Of a stretch of 64,000 nt of DNA, positions 45,034 to 56,361 are shown one piece after another. Every line of letters starts with the position of its first letter. Within the stretch, counting starts at the first letter, position 1. Made by a program: the position numbers and the translations under genes. Under the pieces are notes generated by a model. The model saw only the letters and a list, made by a program, of their open reading frames with translations, did not search any database and was not told the DNA's origin. The stretch is from Oegoconia quadripuncta (Eukaryota > Arthropoda > Insecta > Lepidoptera > Autostichidae): NCBI GenBank assembly GCA_949316235.1, contig OX438760.1:4156501-4220500 (forward strand), given 5' to 3'.

Positions 45034-45900
45034 TCAGAGTCTCTTATGCGAGTCGGTGCTTGAGCTCTTCAGTGACCCGAACCGTCGAGTTTGTGAAGGA
45101 GTTGGCGTAGTTTCCCGATCTAAGCTGGCTGCTCGGAGGATTACGCCTCTTGACTGCGACGATTCTGGCCTCACCTGGTTGAGAAAGAAAGTAATACTAA
45201 GCCTGGTTGAGAAAAAAGTACTAAATTATACTTACAAAGTCATTTTAGATTTAAGGCACGAAAGCTCGGTCGTATAATACATATTCGCCTACTGAAAAAG
45301 TATTTATTTCAACCTTTACAAAATCAGGATTAAATAATCATAAACTGAAAATTTAGAAAACCCCCAGAGAGATTATATGATTATATCTTCCATAAGCTGC
45401 TAGTGTAATAAAAATAATAATATACAAACCAACTGTATTAAAAACTAAATAAATTCGAACCGGCTTAACATCAAACACATCAAACATAGCTAAGAACCGT
45501 TTCTGTGGCATGATAGTAGGAAAACGTCTGAAGCGTTTTGAAAACAGCTTAATATTTTCGAAAACTGGAATTTGCGAGATGGTTCTTACCCGTATTTAAT
45601 GAAAATCATAGGCACTCGGACAGACAGACTCTTCCGTCGGGGGATAAAAAGGTGACCGTTGGTCGTTTGCATTCCTGAAATTGTGAAAAAATGGGTGGAA
45701 TGGTATCTTACCGCTTCTCCAACTGAACCAACCCGATGCGGTCGCGATCTGCTGCTGTGCTCTGTTAAGGAGGTCTCTAGTGACTTGGGCGAGGGTTCGC
45801 TGATGGACTGCGACAGCAGATGCGTAGTGGATGAGGAGTTGGAGTCGTCTATGTTGGAGTACTCGTCCGGGCTGTCTTCTCTCTGTGGAGTGTCGGATTC
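45034..45900 (-). CDS. CngL: CngL last two exons and TGA stop
   Basis: Exon 45900-45712 is 63 codons (ESDTPQREDSPDEYSNIDDS) with phase 0 borders. Exon 45174-45034 is 46 codons plus stop (SLDRETTPTPSQTRRFGSLK, end SHKRL). The stop is TGA followed by T. The same frame stays open for 132 codons after it. Confidence 0.84.
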
Positions 45901-48900
45901 CTGAAAGTTATGGGTTGTAGGACTTGATACAGATTCTTAATCGATCAACATCCAGATCTCTGTAAGGCACTAGTATCGCATCCTTCGTAACCGGCTACCA
46001 AATAACGGTTCCAAGTTCAAATTTAAATTTTCTGGTACCGAATCTGGTTAATGACACCAAAAGAAATTGGTGTTTTGTTATGTTTTTTCTACTCAATGGA
46101 TGAATGTTCAATGTTTAGTTCGGTGGTGAAGAAATTCATGCATTTAGTTCATCGATGTCCATGATAGAGCAAACGATTTGAACGATTAGCTCCAACTAAA
46201 ACAAGTACTAAACATGTATCGAATGAATCGAGCGAAAGAGGCGGAAGTTCTTCTGAGTTATATCAGTATTTTACGTCAGATCTAACGGTCTATATTAAAT
46301 CTGTGGTCAGACTTAAATCTCAGAATTCAATAAAAATTAAATATAACAAACCTCTTCTAAATCTCTGAGAGTGGTCGGATAGTGGTGTCTTCTGGATTCT
46401 TCTCTTTCCTTCTCTCGTTCCCTCTTCTCGAGTTCGTCAGCCAACATCATCACTTCCCAGTCGCCTCCACTTCCCGATAGACCTGGTAATAATAAAATGT
46501 TCACGTAATTATACGCTATGTTCTGAAGGTGGCGAATATCCTGCGATTTCATCACCTACCCCGAGAGCATTTTAATAAATACCAACAAAATTAATGCAAT
46601 TAACATATCGACGAGAGTTTCTTCTTAGACATGAAAATTTCGTTCACCTTCGACGTAACAATAATTCCGCAAATGCAAATTTTCTGAAGTGGCGGTACTC
46701 AGCAGTTTCTTTATTTATTTGTTATGGCTATAATGGTCATTCAGACCTATGTTGGAGTTCTATTCTAACCTCTGATAGACGACATGCTGCCGTGACTCGA
46801 GCTGCCAGCTCGACCGCGTCGGCCACTCTCGATGAACTCCTCGAAGACAGGTGTACGCGGCAGCGACTCGGAGTCACTGCTTGAGGACGTTGATGTGCTG
46901 TATGGTAGAAAATACTGTTAAAAGTGACAGGAGTATTTTTACATTCTTTACATGAGGTAATTAAGTCGTCAAGATAAAGAGCTATTGCAGCAATAAGAAT
47001 ACGATCGAGACATCATCTAACTAGTAGTTTTGTCGGTAGTTAAGTTTAAGACAATGCGAGTGCGCACATGATAGATGTCTAGTCTAGACCATTGCAAACA
47101 CGATCTATGATCATGAATGATATTGATCAAAAGGCGCATGTAACGTTCGAGTCAGGGAGGTCACATACTCGAGACAGTCCTCGAAATAACAATAATAAAT
47201 TTAATTAAAAGAGAAATAATATAAATTTGCTTTACAATGGTGTCGATTCGGATGTACACCAACTAAATTAAAATAAACTAAAACCAGTTTTGGAGTGGTG
47301 CCGTCACATCGTACTGTTCCAGGTAGGAAAAGACAGTACTACTTTAAAACTGGTTTTAGTTTAGTTGGTGTACATCGAATCGACACCATTATAGCTGCTT
47401 ACCACCAAAATGTTAAACAAGCCTTTAACGCTTATTAAGAGTATTAGTTATTGATTGTGTTGTTAAAAAGATCTAAAATGAGAATGAAATATACACACAA
47501 ATAAAAATAAAGAAACAGAAAAAAAATACAAAGAGTGTGCGAAACACTGGTTTTTAGTTACAACACGAGTGCATATATATTAGTGTTCCCATCTGCGTGT
47601 ACATTTGTTGTCAATCGTGAGTGAAAAGTGTTCGTTAGGTGAAGTGTAGTTACACGAAGTGCTATTAAAATTATACTTGTATGAGCTATGTATACTAACG
47701 TATCACTCCAACTATAATCGCTGCCCATGTCTAATACAACGTCGTTACAATTGTTCGCCGGTTTGTGAGGAGTGCCACGGTGGTAGCCGAAGAACGAGCC
47801 CAAACTGAACTTGCGCTGCTGTCGTTGCGTCTTCAGCTCTGGATGAAACACTACTGTTAAAAGTTAGTTAAGATAAATCGACTGTGGAGTAAAGAGCTTT
47901 ACTTTTGTATAACATGCAACTCTTCCGTAAAAAAATTGCACTGCACAGCAAAATTTTATTATAAAATTATTGCTTAAAAGTTAAATTGCAAGAAGTAGGC
48001 GGAATGTGGCAACCACTACTGGTAGTATTTGAGCAATACTTACTTCTATCTTTTCTTCCTGTGTGGTGCATCCCAGTGTCCACAGAAAGAGTCTTCTTGA
48101 TTTTTGATTTGGTGTTATCTAAGTGTGTGCCGAAGAAATGGAATGGATGAATGCCTCGTCTGCTTGAACGGAGACTGGATTGTTCTGGACTAAGCAGAGA
48201 TCGATCTTCGGAAGTCGTATGAGGTGACATCGGTCTGGAGAAAGATTATTTTATGAAAGAATTCTGTAGCAGATATATACATTATCAATAAAAAACTGGC
48301 CATTTTTGAATGATTAATAAAGTATCAAAATGGCTGAGAAAATTATACCTAAATACTTTGTTAACGAATGAGACAAAAGCTCTTGATTTTTTCTTTTCGG
48401 TATTAACCTCTTAACGCATCACCGATCTGCGCCAGACGTCATTGTTTATCTATTGCGTCCTCTAATGAATAACAGGTAATTTAGACTTTTATTACTATAA
48501 ATTTTTAACAGCAGGGATCTACGTTTACATACCGGGTCAAATCGTGCATTTCCATGCTCTCCTGATCACTTTGATCTTCCCAAGATTTCCTTTGCCGCAA
48601 CTTTGCTGCACGTTTCTTCGAATAAGTTCCCGCTTTTCCATCCAAATTTAAATCTAATCGTTTACTCGACTTACTGATAGCTCTCTCGTCTTTATTTGAT
48701 GATGTTTTGTTAGCTCTATTCGCTAAAGATTCTGCCAAGCTTTGCAGTTCAGCATAGGAAAGTTTAGCTAGGTCAATCCCTCCAGTCATTTCTGTGAGTT
48801 TCTCGTCCGTCAAGTCTTCGGTGGATACAGGTTTGACTGGTGATGATTGTGTTGGGTCTGGTTCGACTGGTTTGTCCTTGTCGTCTTCATCAGCGCTAGC

Positions 48901-51900
48901 CGTTGGAGGTGATGTGGCAAATACAGTATCTAATGAATCGCCTCTCTGTAACAGTAAATGATCCTGAATTTAATTTGTATATATTCTTAATAGTAATTAG
49001 TTTTATAATATTTTAAGAAAACATTTTGTTTTGTTGTATTATTACCATAAATCCTTCTTCAGTACCAGAGATATCTTCGCTCCCAGAACTACCGTTTTTG
49101 GATAAAACTTTATTAGCACCATTATCTTCTGTTTCTATTGTAACAGGTAATTCCTCAGTAGGCAACATAGCTGGACTGACACCTGATAAACCCAGTCTTT
49201 CCAATTCCTGTATTCGTTTCTGAAGTTGACTAATTATTTCATCACGTTTCCGTACTTCGTTTTCTAAACTGTTGAATCTAAAAAAATTAAGTCTGACTTA
49301 AAAATGTTATTTTTGTAAATTTATAGACCGATTTACTTCACATAGGTTGGTAAATCATTACCTTTCTTGAAATTTGCCTTGAACATCGTGTAAATGGCCT
49401 TGTATCACTTGTTTAATTCCAAGTAAAACTTCTCCAAAATATTCTTGTTCTTCAATTGAACCTGTAACAAAAACATAATAATAATTTTATGAAATTATCT
49501 TCACGCCGAACAAATGCTTCTGATTTTCATTTAAAGTTTACCTCGTAGTAACTTCCTTTGGTTGGCAACCGCTGATATTAACGTAAGTTTTGGTTTTTCT
49601 GACGGCACTTTTATTTCTTCTGGCCTTAACGTTTTGAAATCATATATAGGATCTATATTTTGCTGTAGTTCATATTCAGCTCTTATATTTAAGCCATAGT
49701 CATGACTAGCGACAATAGCTTCGCTTGTAGATCGAGCGATTTGATTTTGCGGGCAAACTGTTTCAGTTGCTTCAATATGTACAGTAGGTAATGGAGATAT
49801 TTGGGGTAAAGTCTCATTGGTGATATCTGGCATTGGAAACATTTCAGGTTTTGCGTCTGCTGGGGCACTGTTTGGAGGTGATGGTAATGTGTGACGATGA
49901 AATGTAACACTTTTTGCAAACTTTGAGTGTCTTGCGGCATATCCTTCTAAAGTTGGTGCTCTAATTAACCGCTTTAACTCATTACTTCTCTCTGGACTCT
50001 CATCGGGTGTAACATCTTCAGATAATTTTTTTAAAATAGACTTAAGTGTTCGTCTCTCAAGGGTTTCATTAGATCCATGGCTACTACTGGAATCGGTTGA
50101 TTTTCTTTTAAATTTTCTTTTATCCATAGTACTTCCTTCAGAATGACTTCTAGTTAGTGTATCACATAGTAAATCTTCCGAAGAACTAGCGCAATCTAAA
50201 CTTGAACTGCGGAATTTGACAACTTGTTCCAATTCTGCTAATTTTTGACGTTCATTTAAAATTTTCAGTTTTTTCACGAAGGGTAGTCCACCGTACTCTG
50301 GGGATAAATCGTCTATTGATCTATATTTTTTAGCTTTTGGTAAGAGCATACTGCTCGTTGTCACTGTTGTTTTTGTTTCAGGTTTTTCAATATTATTTTT
50401 CTTTGGAGACATTGTTAATAAATCTACAGATTTCTCTTGGACGGCTTCCAAAGGGCCTGTTAAGCAAATCTTAGGATTATCTTGTTTAATGTTATCACTA
50501 CGAACTTCAATATTATTATTGTCTATTTTAACAAGCTCCGCCGTAGTAACTATGGGCACACTTATATTTACAGATGGCCCTGGTTTACTTTCTTCTTTTG
50601 TTTCACTAATCGTGCTCGCGTCATTCTGCTTTTCATCTAAACTAGTTTTGCTTTGACTTTTAGATTCTCCTAATATAGCTGCTTTTTTAAGTTTAGACCA
50701 AGGTTTTTTGTTTTTTGCATCCTCTTTAGTTTCTGTTGGTGGCTGTGATATTACTTCAATGGAAACAGGTGATGCTGGGATTACTGGTGGTTTACTTGGT
50801 GGCTTAATTTTTTCTGTTGATGGTTTATCAACATCTTTTGGGCCACTTTGTAATAACTTTAATTTATCCCTAAAACTTGTCCCGACAGCCTTTGCTGGTG
50901 ACTTAATTTTGCTTACTACAGAATGTGGTATAGAAATTAAGTTACTCTCTGTTTTAGGTGTAGGTTCAACAACAGCAGCCGGCTTTTCGCTCAAATCTTT
51001 ACTTAACGGTTGACACACCGCAGTACCATCGCTTTGAACTTGTAAAATTTTATCTTTAAAGCTCACTTTCGGACGTGACGTCCCATCACTAGAACCAGAA
51101 GAATTCTTCCTAGAAGTCTTAGTAGTAGGACTTTGTAGTTTACCGGGAGAACTAGATTCTGAACTTTTTCTAATAGGGCTTAACGTTTTAACAGTCGGGC
51201 TCAAAGGACTTTTTATGGAACTAGGACTTATAGTTTCAGTACTTGAGGGTAGGTTACTATTTGCAGGCGTCAGTTGATGCTTTTCCCGTTCTTCTTTAGC
51301 TTTGAGGAGGAGAAGCCGTTGGAGTAATGGTAGTCCAGCTCCGATAACTTCTGGTTCAATATCTGGCGCAGTGCTGGTAGATGGTATAGGCTGAAGTTGA
51401 GGAGACACAACAGAGGAAGTTGAATGTCTTTGTTTGGCCACTTTTTCTTCGCGATCCTGGAAAATTTAGTTTACGATTATTTTATACGTTTTACTGAAGT
51501 TTATTTTGTTTGACATTGCAATGACTAACTTACTTGTTTCTCTTTGAGCAACTTTAAACGTGAAAGTAAAGGAAGACCAGCGCCTATCGGCGATATACAC
51601 TTTTCGCCTTCTTTACTGCCTGAAGTTGTTTCCCCATTATTATCCTGTCACAGATATGGTCGTTTTATAGACAACATTATAATTCATTATATTAATATAA
51701 TGTATAACACTGTTGTAGAGATATAGCGGTAATGGCTATGGTAATGTTATAAGTTATAACAGACAGCGTATATCTGATTGTGTCAATATAATGTATAACA
51801 ACTATTATATATATAACAATTATACAAATATGGCGTAATAGTTCATCGTCGGCATAATAGAATATGCCCATGCCCCGACATCTACCCAATATTGTATATA

Positions 51901-54900
51901 CCTACTCCAGCGGACAGTCGAAGTGTGTTGTAAAATGATTTTGTATAATGATTAGACATGGCGTTTGAATGATAAGTGCCCAGCTTTACGACGATCACGA
52001 TCAATGCTTCATGAAAAAATAACAAATTAAAAAGCAACAACATTTTTTTATAACTATATAGCTGTGTTTAGGCAAAGTATATTATAAATAGGCGACACAA
52101 GTGGCAAGAGGCGGTGAGGGCAGAGGACGTTTCCCAGCGATCCACTGCGCAAGTTTGAGAAGTTTGAAGTTATAATCATTTGTAATATAAAAACGGTAGG
52201 TATTAATATTATGACTGACTTTTGAATTAGAATGTATTAAAAAGTCACAGAAGTTTACGCGTGTCTTATAGATTTGATGTAGGTGTGCGAAGCTACGAAC
52301 AAAAGATAGGTATTTGTTCGTATAGAGTCTCGCGCTAAACGTTCCTGATTCGGCGCTAGTATGGAAGATGTTCTACTTACTCGGGGCCGCGCGCTCTAAG
52401 TACTTTGGTTTAGGCAACAGATTATAAAAGTATTACTAGTCAGCTAAAATCTAAAATGGGGATTTACTTAATACAGCAAAACCAGCAAGCAGGTAATCTA
52501 ATGTGATTTATTAATTTTACCTCCTGATTATGAGCCTGTGAATCATCGCTCTCTACTCTAGGCATCCGTCTCAATACCTTCCCATCGGTAGCAGCAGCTC
52601 TTTCAGCACCAGCTAAAGCCTGTAATTCCAGGGATTCTCCTGACCTCCGTCCAGCTCGTGATCGACTTCTGATTGCATTACGAATGCCCTAAAAGTTGGA
52701 AAATAATATAGTATAATTAAAATTGAACGGAATGTGAAAAAAATGGTCTGATTTATATATAACGCAAGTTGTCTTTATGTTGCATTACCTTAACGTCACT
52801 TCTCAATTTGTGAACAATTCTTTTGGATGTACTATCATCTACTGCTAATTTATCTGGACTCGTTTCCCCTGAAAATAAGGACATGAAAGTAATATTATAT
52901 ATTCAACAAGATTTACAGTACATATTGTATTTTTAGACTTTGTTTAAATTAGATTCTACGATAAAAAAGACTAGCCTTAGATGGACATTCAAATTAAATT
53001 TCAGCTTATAATTTTGGATGATCGAAGTAGCTATTTATGGGATTCGACTGTAATTCCCATAGATATTTGAAATTCAACTTCTCAAAAAGTATCGTGTTCA
53101 AATTTTCTTTAAAAATTTATTGATTTTTTTATTGACAAGATTAATGATCTATTCTTTGAGAAATTAAATTTTAAATATCAGTAGGAATCAAGCACGACTT
53201 GTAACTAAGGGGTTAATTGAGTCTAAATATAGATAAAATATAGCGTATGACAAATACTAACCTTGAGCTGTATGACGCCTACCTTTGACTTTCTGTCTTG
53301 ACATACTCTTGGCTTCTTGCAACCGCTTCCTGCCAAGAGTTTGAAGTATATCTTGGGCTTCAGGGTAATCTTTCATGGCTGCTAGAACATCCTCTCGAGA
53401 TAACGAGAATAGTTCTGAGTAGCCTACGGAACGGACGTCTGCAGTTCGCCTGGATATTCAAAGTTTATGCGTGAGTTCTAACCAAAATAGTTTTTACGTA
53501 AGTACTAGATAAATAAAATAATTTCCTTTGTAATATTAGTTTGGGATAAGCATGATCGTAATTATTTCTACGTTTGTTAATACAAAATTATGCCCAAGTA
53601 ACGCTACTTGTTCTTACTAAAACCAGACTTGCATATTGCATTGCAATTTAGTCGTTTATAAACTAACAACTAACATTGTTACTTACTTGTTCAGTCCATC
53701 CAAGTTCAAAATACCTATTTCACCAAAGAAGTCACCGGCTTTCATAGTAGTTAACACACGTCCTGTCTCTGATATTACTTCTAGAATACCGTCAGCTATA
53801 ATAAACATTTCTCGTGCTACTTCTCCTGTAAAGACAATAATTCGATGAATGAAGTAATATTCTTTAAAATTTGTATGTAATAAGTTGATTTGTATATCGA
53901 TATGAGTAACAATTAGGAGGTACTTTAACAGGTAGGTAATTATGGGGAGACGATTCTATGTTACTGCAATTCCTAAGTTTATAATATCAAATACAGTTCA
54001 TGTAGAATAACTAGTTACCTTTTCTGCAAATAGAATCTCCGGGTGTAAAGATGTATGCTTTCATTTTCAGGACTAAATCATGTAGAAACTCTGGTTGACA
54101 TTCTTGGAATATTGTCACCTAGAATAATTTATAATTTAATATATAGTTAAATTAACAAATACTTAATTTTTGATGGGCATACCACCGCTTTCGTATCGAT
54201 ATGTTGTTACTGTACTTTTAATTTCATGTTTACCTTCTTCAGTACGCTTAAGTTGACGTGCAGTGCTAATTCAGTCTTCAATTTATCAGGCAGCAAGCCC
54301 AGTGCGGTGTTAATGTCTCCGCCCCCTTGGATCCTTCCTCTCGACCAGGAGTAGTCGTACCACCGAAGTACACGCCTTTTCATACCACCTGGTACCTGTT
54401 GATTTGTTTGCATTATAATTTGAGAATTGGGCAGTAAACCGAAAATATAACGTATTCTTAGATCCTTATTGCTAAGGATTAGGTGAGACTCCGTGGAAGA
54501 ATTTATTTATAGATCATCGTTATTTACATCGGCAGACTAGCAAAAAGGTCAAACTTCAAACTTTATTTCAAATATATGATATCATTTGGTGAATGCCAAT
54601 TTAAATCTGCTGGAAATAATAATAGGGTTTATTGCTTTGTGTCAGTCAGTATGTCCAAGCTACTAATCTTTCGGAAAGGAAAATCATCTGTGGGAAAATA
54701 AGCGGCGGCCCAAGAAACCTACAGAGGTGCTTAGATTTTTAGGACGCGAGCTGCACAAATAAGCTCACAGAAAAAAAACCAACATTCTATCATTAGGCGT
54801 TATAAACTATACATATTACAAAATCTTACATATTTTCATAATAATTACAGAGCACAATAACATTTGAGTATTCAAAATCAAAATTGTTTTATTTCGTAAG

Positions 54901-55596
54901 TTATAAACATTTGAAATCGTTATGACATACAGTTATCGCTTATTCACTAGGCAGTCTCCCCAGAGAAGAACGATCAAGAAACTCATGGGTTGCTCTTTTT
55001 AAATAAGTCAATACAAATACAATATTATATAGCTCTTATCTAATTGATTGATGAACAAAAGTACTACGTATTTCCAACAACTTTTTTCTATTGGGAATTG
55101 AAGTAGTTTTCTGGAGATGGTATATTTCAAATAATGCTATTAATTCACATTCAGGTCAGAAGGAATGTAATCTGAGCGTATGCTTCCCGCAGAAGGGAAG
55201 ATACCAGCATAGCTCATAAATAAAAGAGAGTGAAAACTCATCTGCTACACAGATCCTGTCACTCTTGCTTCTACTGCAAAACATTTTGAAACGGGCTCTC
55301 GTGGAAATTTTTTTACAAGATTAGTTAACTTCGCAATGTTTTCAAATCCATTTCCACACCCTTTGCATGAAATGTAGCTGAGCGTCTCATAATTTCTCTA
55401 AAAGTTTATATTAAATTTATGTTTACCTCTTTCAATAATTACCTTATGGTGCCTCATATAGGTTTTGGCGCCGTCGAGAAGGCGTTCGAATTCGAGGCGA
55501 TTCGCATTTCTATTGGTGATGACGTTGCCCACCTGACCCACTATTGTGGCGAATATGAACACTCCAATCAGGTAGCTTACTATGGTGAACACATAC
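45034..55596 (-). CDS. CngL: Cyclic-nucleotide-gated cation channel, CngL type (C-terminal 1,564 residues; 5' exons off-window)
   Basis: Eighteen minus-strand exons join without a phase conflict: 55596-55443, 54395-54234, 54118-54019, 53825-53687, 53449-53262, 52868-52789, 52688-52521, 51644-51534, 51456-49542, 49461-49362, 49277-49046, 48945-48533, 48234-48044, 47853-47700, 46897-46770, 46482-46352, 45900-45712 and 45174-45034. In order they encode pore-helix S6 (IGVFIFATIVGQVGNV), the C-linker (MKRRVLRWYDYSW), a cyclic-nucleotide-binding domain (residues about 106-245, with FGEIGIL and NKRTADVRS), then a roughly 1,300-residue Ser/Lys-rich cytosolic tail with a coiled coil. In animals such channels open on cGMP or cAMP binding and pass cations in sensory and other neurons. 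The long tail points to the insect CngL class rather than CngA. The pore and S1-S5 exons were not found in 55.6-64 kb. Confidence 0.9.
46352..46897 (-). CDS. CngL: CngL exons: Ser-rich and charged helix segments
   Basis: Exons 46897-46770 (TSTSSSDSESLPRTPVFEEF) and 46482-46352 (MMLADELEKREREKEREE, a single charged helix) join across a Gly codon. Neither has a recognised domain. Confidence 0.85.
47238..47388. mobile_element. MITE (TGGTGTCGATTCGG family) in a CngL intron
   Basis: TGGTGTCGATTCGGATGTAC opens and GTACATCGAATCGACACCA closes it. The middle carries ACTAAAACCAGTTTTGGAGT against ACTTTAAAACTGGTTTTAGT. It is the most regular of three copies here. Confidence 0.85.
47700..48234 (-). CDS. 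CngL: CngL exons: Ser/His-rich tail
   Basis: Exons 48234-48044 and 47853-47700 encode PEQSSLRSSRRGIHPFHFFG and LKTQRQQRKFSLGSFFGYHR. The repeated HFFG/SFFG aromatic motif next to basic residues is notable; its role is unknown. Phases agree on both sides. Confidence 0.85.
48533..48945 (-). CDS. CngL: CngL exon: acidic/basic tail segment
   Basis: The exon encodes 137 residues: an acidic Pro/Thr part (ASADEDDKDKPVEPDP), a possible helix (LAKLSYAELQSLAESLANRA) and a basic stretch (SKKRAAKLRQRKSWED). No known domain is recognised. Confidence 0.88.
49046..49461 (-). CDS. CngL: CngL exons: coiled coil
   Basis: Exons 49461-49362 and 49277-49046 encode a continuous amphipathic stretch (EVLLGIKQVIQGHLHDVQGK, then SLENEVRKRDEIISQLQKRI) with heptad-spaced hydrophobics, a likely coiled coil of about 60 residues. 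It sits about 760 residues after the CNBD. It is followed by an acidic Ser/Gly-rich part (SSGSEDISGTEEG). Confidence 0.87.
49542..51456 (-). CDS. CngL: CngL exon: 1.9-kb disordered tail exon
   Basis: The exon encodes 638 residues, rich in Ser, Lys, Pro and Thr and largely without predicted fold. It contains a second and third GLP motif (GAGLPLLQRLLLLKAK, GGLPFVKKLKILNERQ), paired SFKDK/SFRDKLKLLQS motifs, a SILK motif and two RVxF-like motifs (KVSF, KSVTF). It starts after TTTTCCAG and ends in phase 1 before GTAAAC. The remaining tail is cut into short exons, so this one stands out. Confidence 0.9.
51534..51644 (-). CDS. CngL: CngL exon: first GLP-motif helix
   Basis: This 37-codon, phase-0 exon ends GAGLPLLSRLKLLKEKQ. 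The same motif recurs in the next exon. As a multiple-of-three exon with phase-0 borders it could be skipped without changing frame. Confidence 0.86.
52521..52868 (-). CDS. CngL: CngL exons: basic linker after the CNBD
   Basis: Exons 52868-52789 and 52688-52521 encode KLAVDDSTSKRIVHKLRSDV and an Arg/Ser-rich stretch (IRNAIRSRSRAGRRS) that may be a phosphorylation or membrane-contact region. Both have clean splice borders and matching phases. No known domain is recognised. Confidence 0.85.
53262..54118 (-). CDS. CngL: CngL exons: cyclic-nucleotide-binding domain
   Basis: Three exons (54118-54019, 53825-53687, 53449-53262) build the CNBD. They carry TIFQECQPEFLHDLVLKMK, AYIFTPGDSICRKG, EVAREMFIIADGILEVI, the phosphate-binding cassette FGEIGILNLDGLNKRTADVR and the C-helix region YPEAQDILQTLGRKRLQEAK. 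The cassette Arg and following Thr are present, so nucleotide binding looks intact; Thr at this position is linked in CNG channels to good cGMP response. Confidence 0.93.
54234..54395 (-). CDS. CngL: CngL exon: C-linker
   Basis: The exon contains GGMKRRVLRWYDYSW and ALGLLPDKLKTELALHVNL, the typical CNG C-linker. It is 54 codons with phase 0 borders. Confidence 0.94.
54875..55015 (-). mobile_element. CR1-like LINE 3' UTR scrap in a CngL intron
   Basis: TGTTTTATTTCGTAAG and CCCCAGAGAAGAACGA with GGGTTGCTCTTTTTAAATAA match the 3' UTR of the LINE at 16.6-16.8 kb, same orientation. Confidence 0.7.
55443..55596 (-). CDS. CngL: CngL exon: S6 helix and start of C-linker
   Basis: The exon encodes YVFTIVSYLIGVFIFATIVG, the S6 gate helix, then NRNANRLEFERLLDGAKTYM, the first C-linker helices. 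It is the rightmost channel exon I can identify. Its first base completes a codon from an unseen upstream exon. Confidence 0.93.
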
Positions 55597-56303
55597 CTGA
55601 GAAGCAATATCAAACTTGTTAAAAATTTTAATCAGTCTTAAGATTGTATCGAACCTTATAGGCTGATAATCGTCGTCAATACGTCTCGATTTCTCATCGT
55701 TTATGAAAGTCTCATTTTTTATGAAACATCTAAATGATTTATATAATATAGATAAACACCGAATTGGTATATTCAAAAAAAAATTGTTACTTAAACTTAA
55801 AAATATAGTTACCTAATCGAAATTCAAAATTAATTATTTCTGTAGTTGTTTATTATACTAATTAGTTGCTGGTTACAAATCTGTTTATGCATTATATTTA
55901 CTTTACTCCTTCTCTGTACTCCATATCAACTAAATTCATGAAGTAAGTAACTTATAAACCCCTAAAGTAATTTTTATCTATCAATTTAATTTACAATAAT
56001 AATAAATATATTAACAGACTACATACCATATCTCAATATGTATTAAAGTAATTAGTGGTTAAAGGTGCTGGTGGCACAATTAGATCTAAGTACTTAATGT
56101 AAGTTAGTTATAAGTACATATTGTGTTTCACTGTTTGTTGACCCAAATAAATTAATTCAAAAATAGGCTCGATGAAACTGCACTATTCATTAATGTGCTT
56201 GATTATAGTCACTTCCATGTAAATGTTCGACAATGTCCGTGTTATCAAAACGAGACGGTTGCAATGGGTAATTAATAAAAACAATTAAAATAAGTACAGT
56301 AAA

Positions 56304-56361
56304 AAAAATGGCACGATCGAACTGCAGTTATGATTAATTGCAGTTTGATTGTGCCATTTTT
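56304..56361 (+). ncRNA. Small hairpin, miRNA-precursor-like
   Basis: Arms 56304-56326 and 56339-56361 are 23 bases each and pair fully if two G-U wobbles are allowed, around a 12-base loop. Core arms are ATGGCACGATCGAACTGCA and TGCAGTTTGATTGTGCCAT. It could instead be a tiny MITE. No expression evidence. Confidence 0.35.

Noticed and set aside
50708..51013. Plus-strand frame MFFASSLVSVGGCD
   Set aside because: It is the antisense of the large CngL exon.
55510..55776. Extension of the S6 exon to the right (ILRLIKIFNKFDIASQ)
   Set aside because: The text beyond 55596 is AT-rich, is preceded by a good acceptor (TTCTCAG) and does not resemble a CNG pore.
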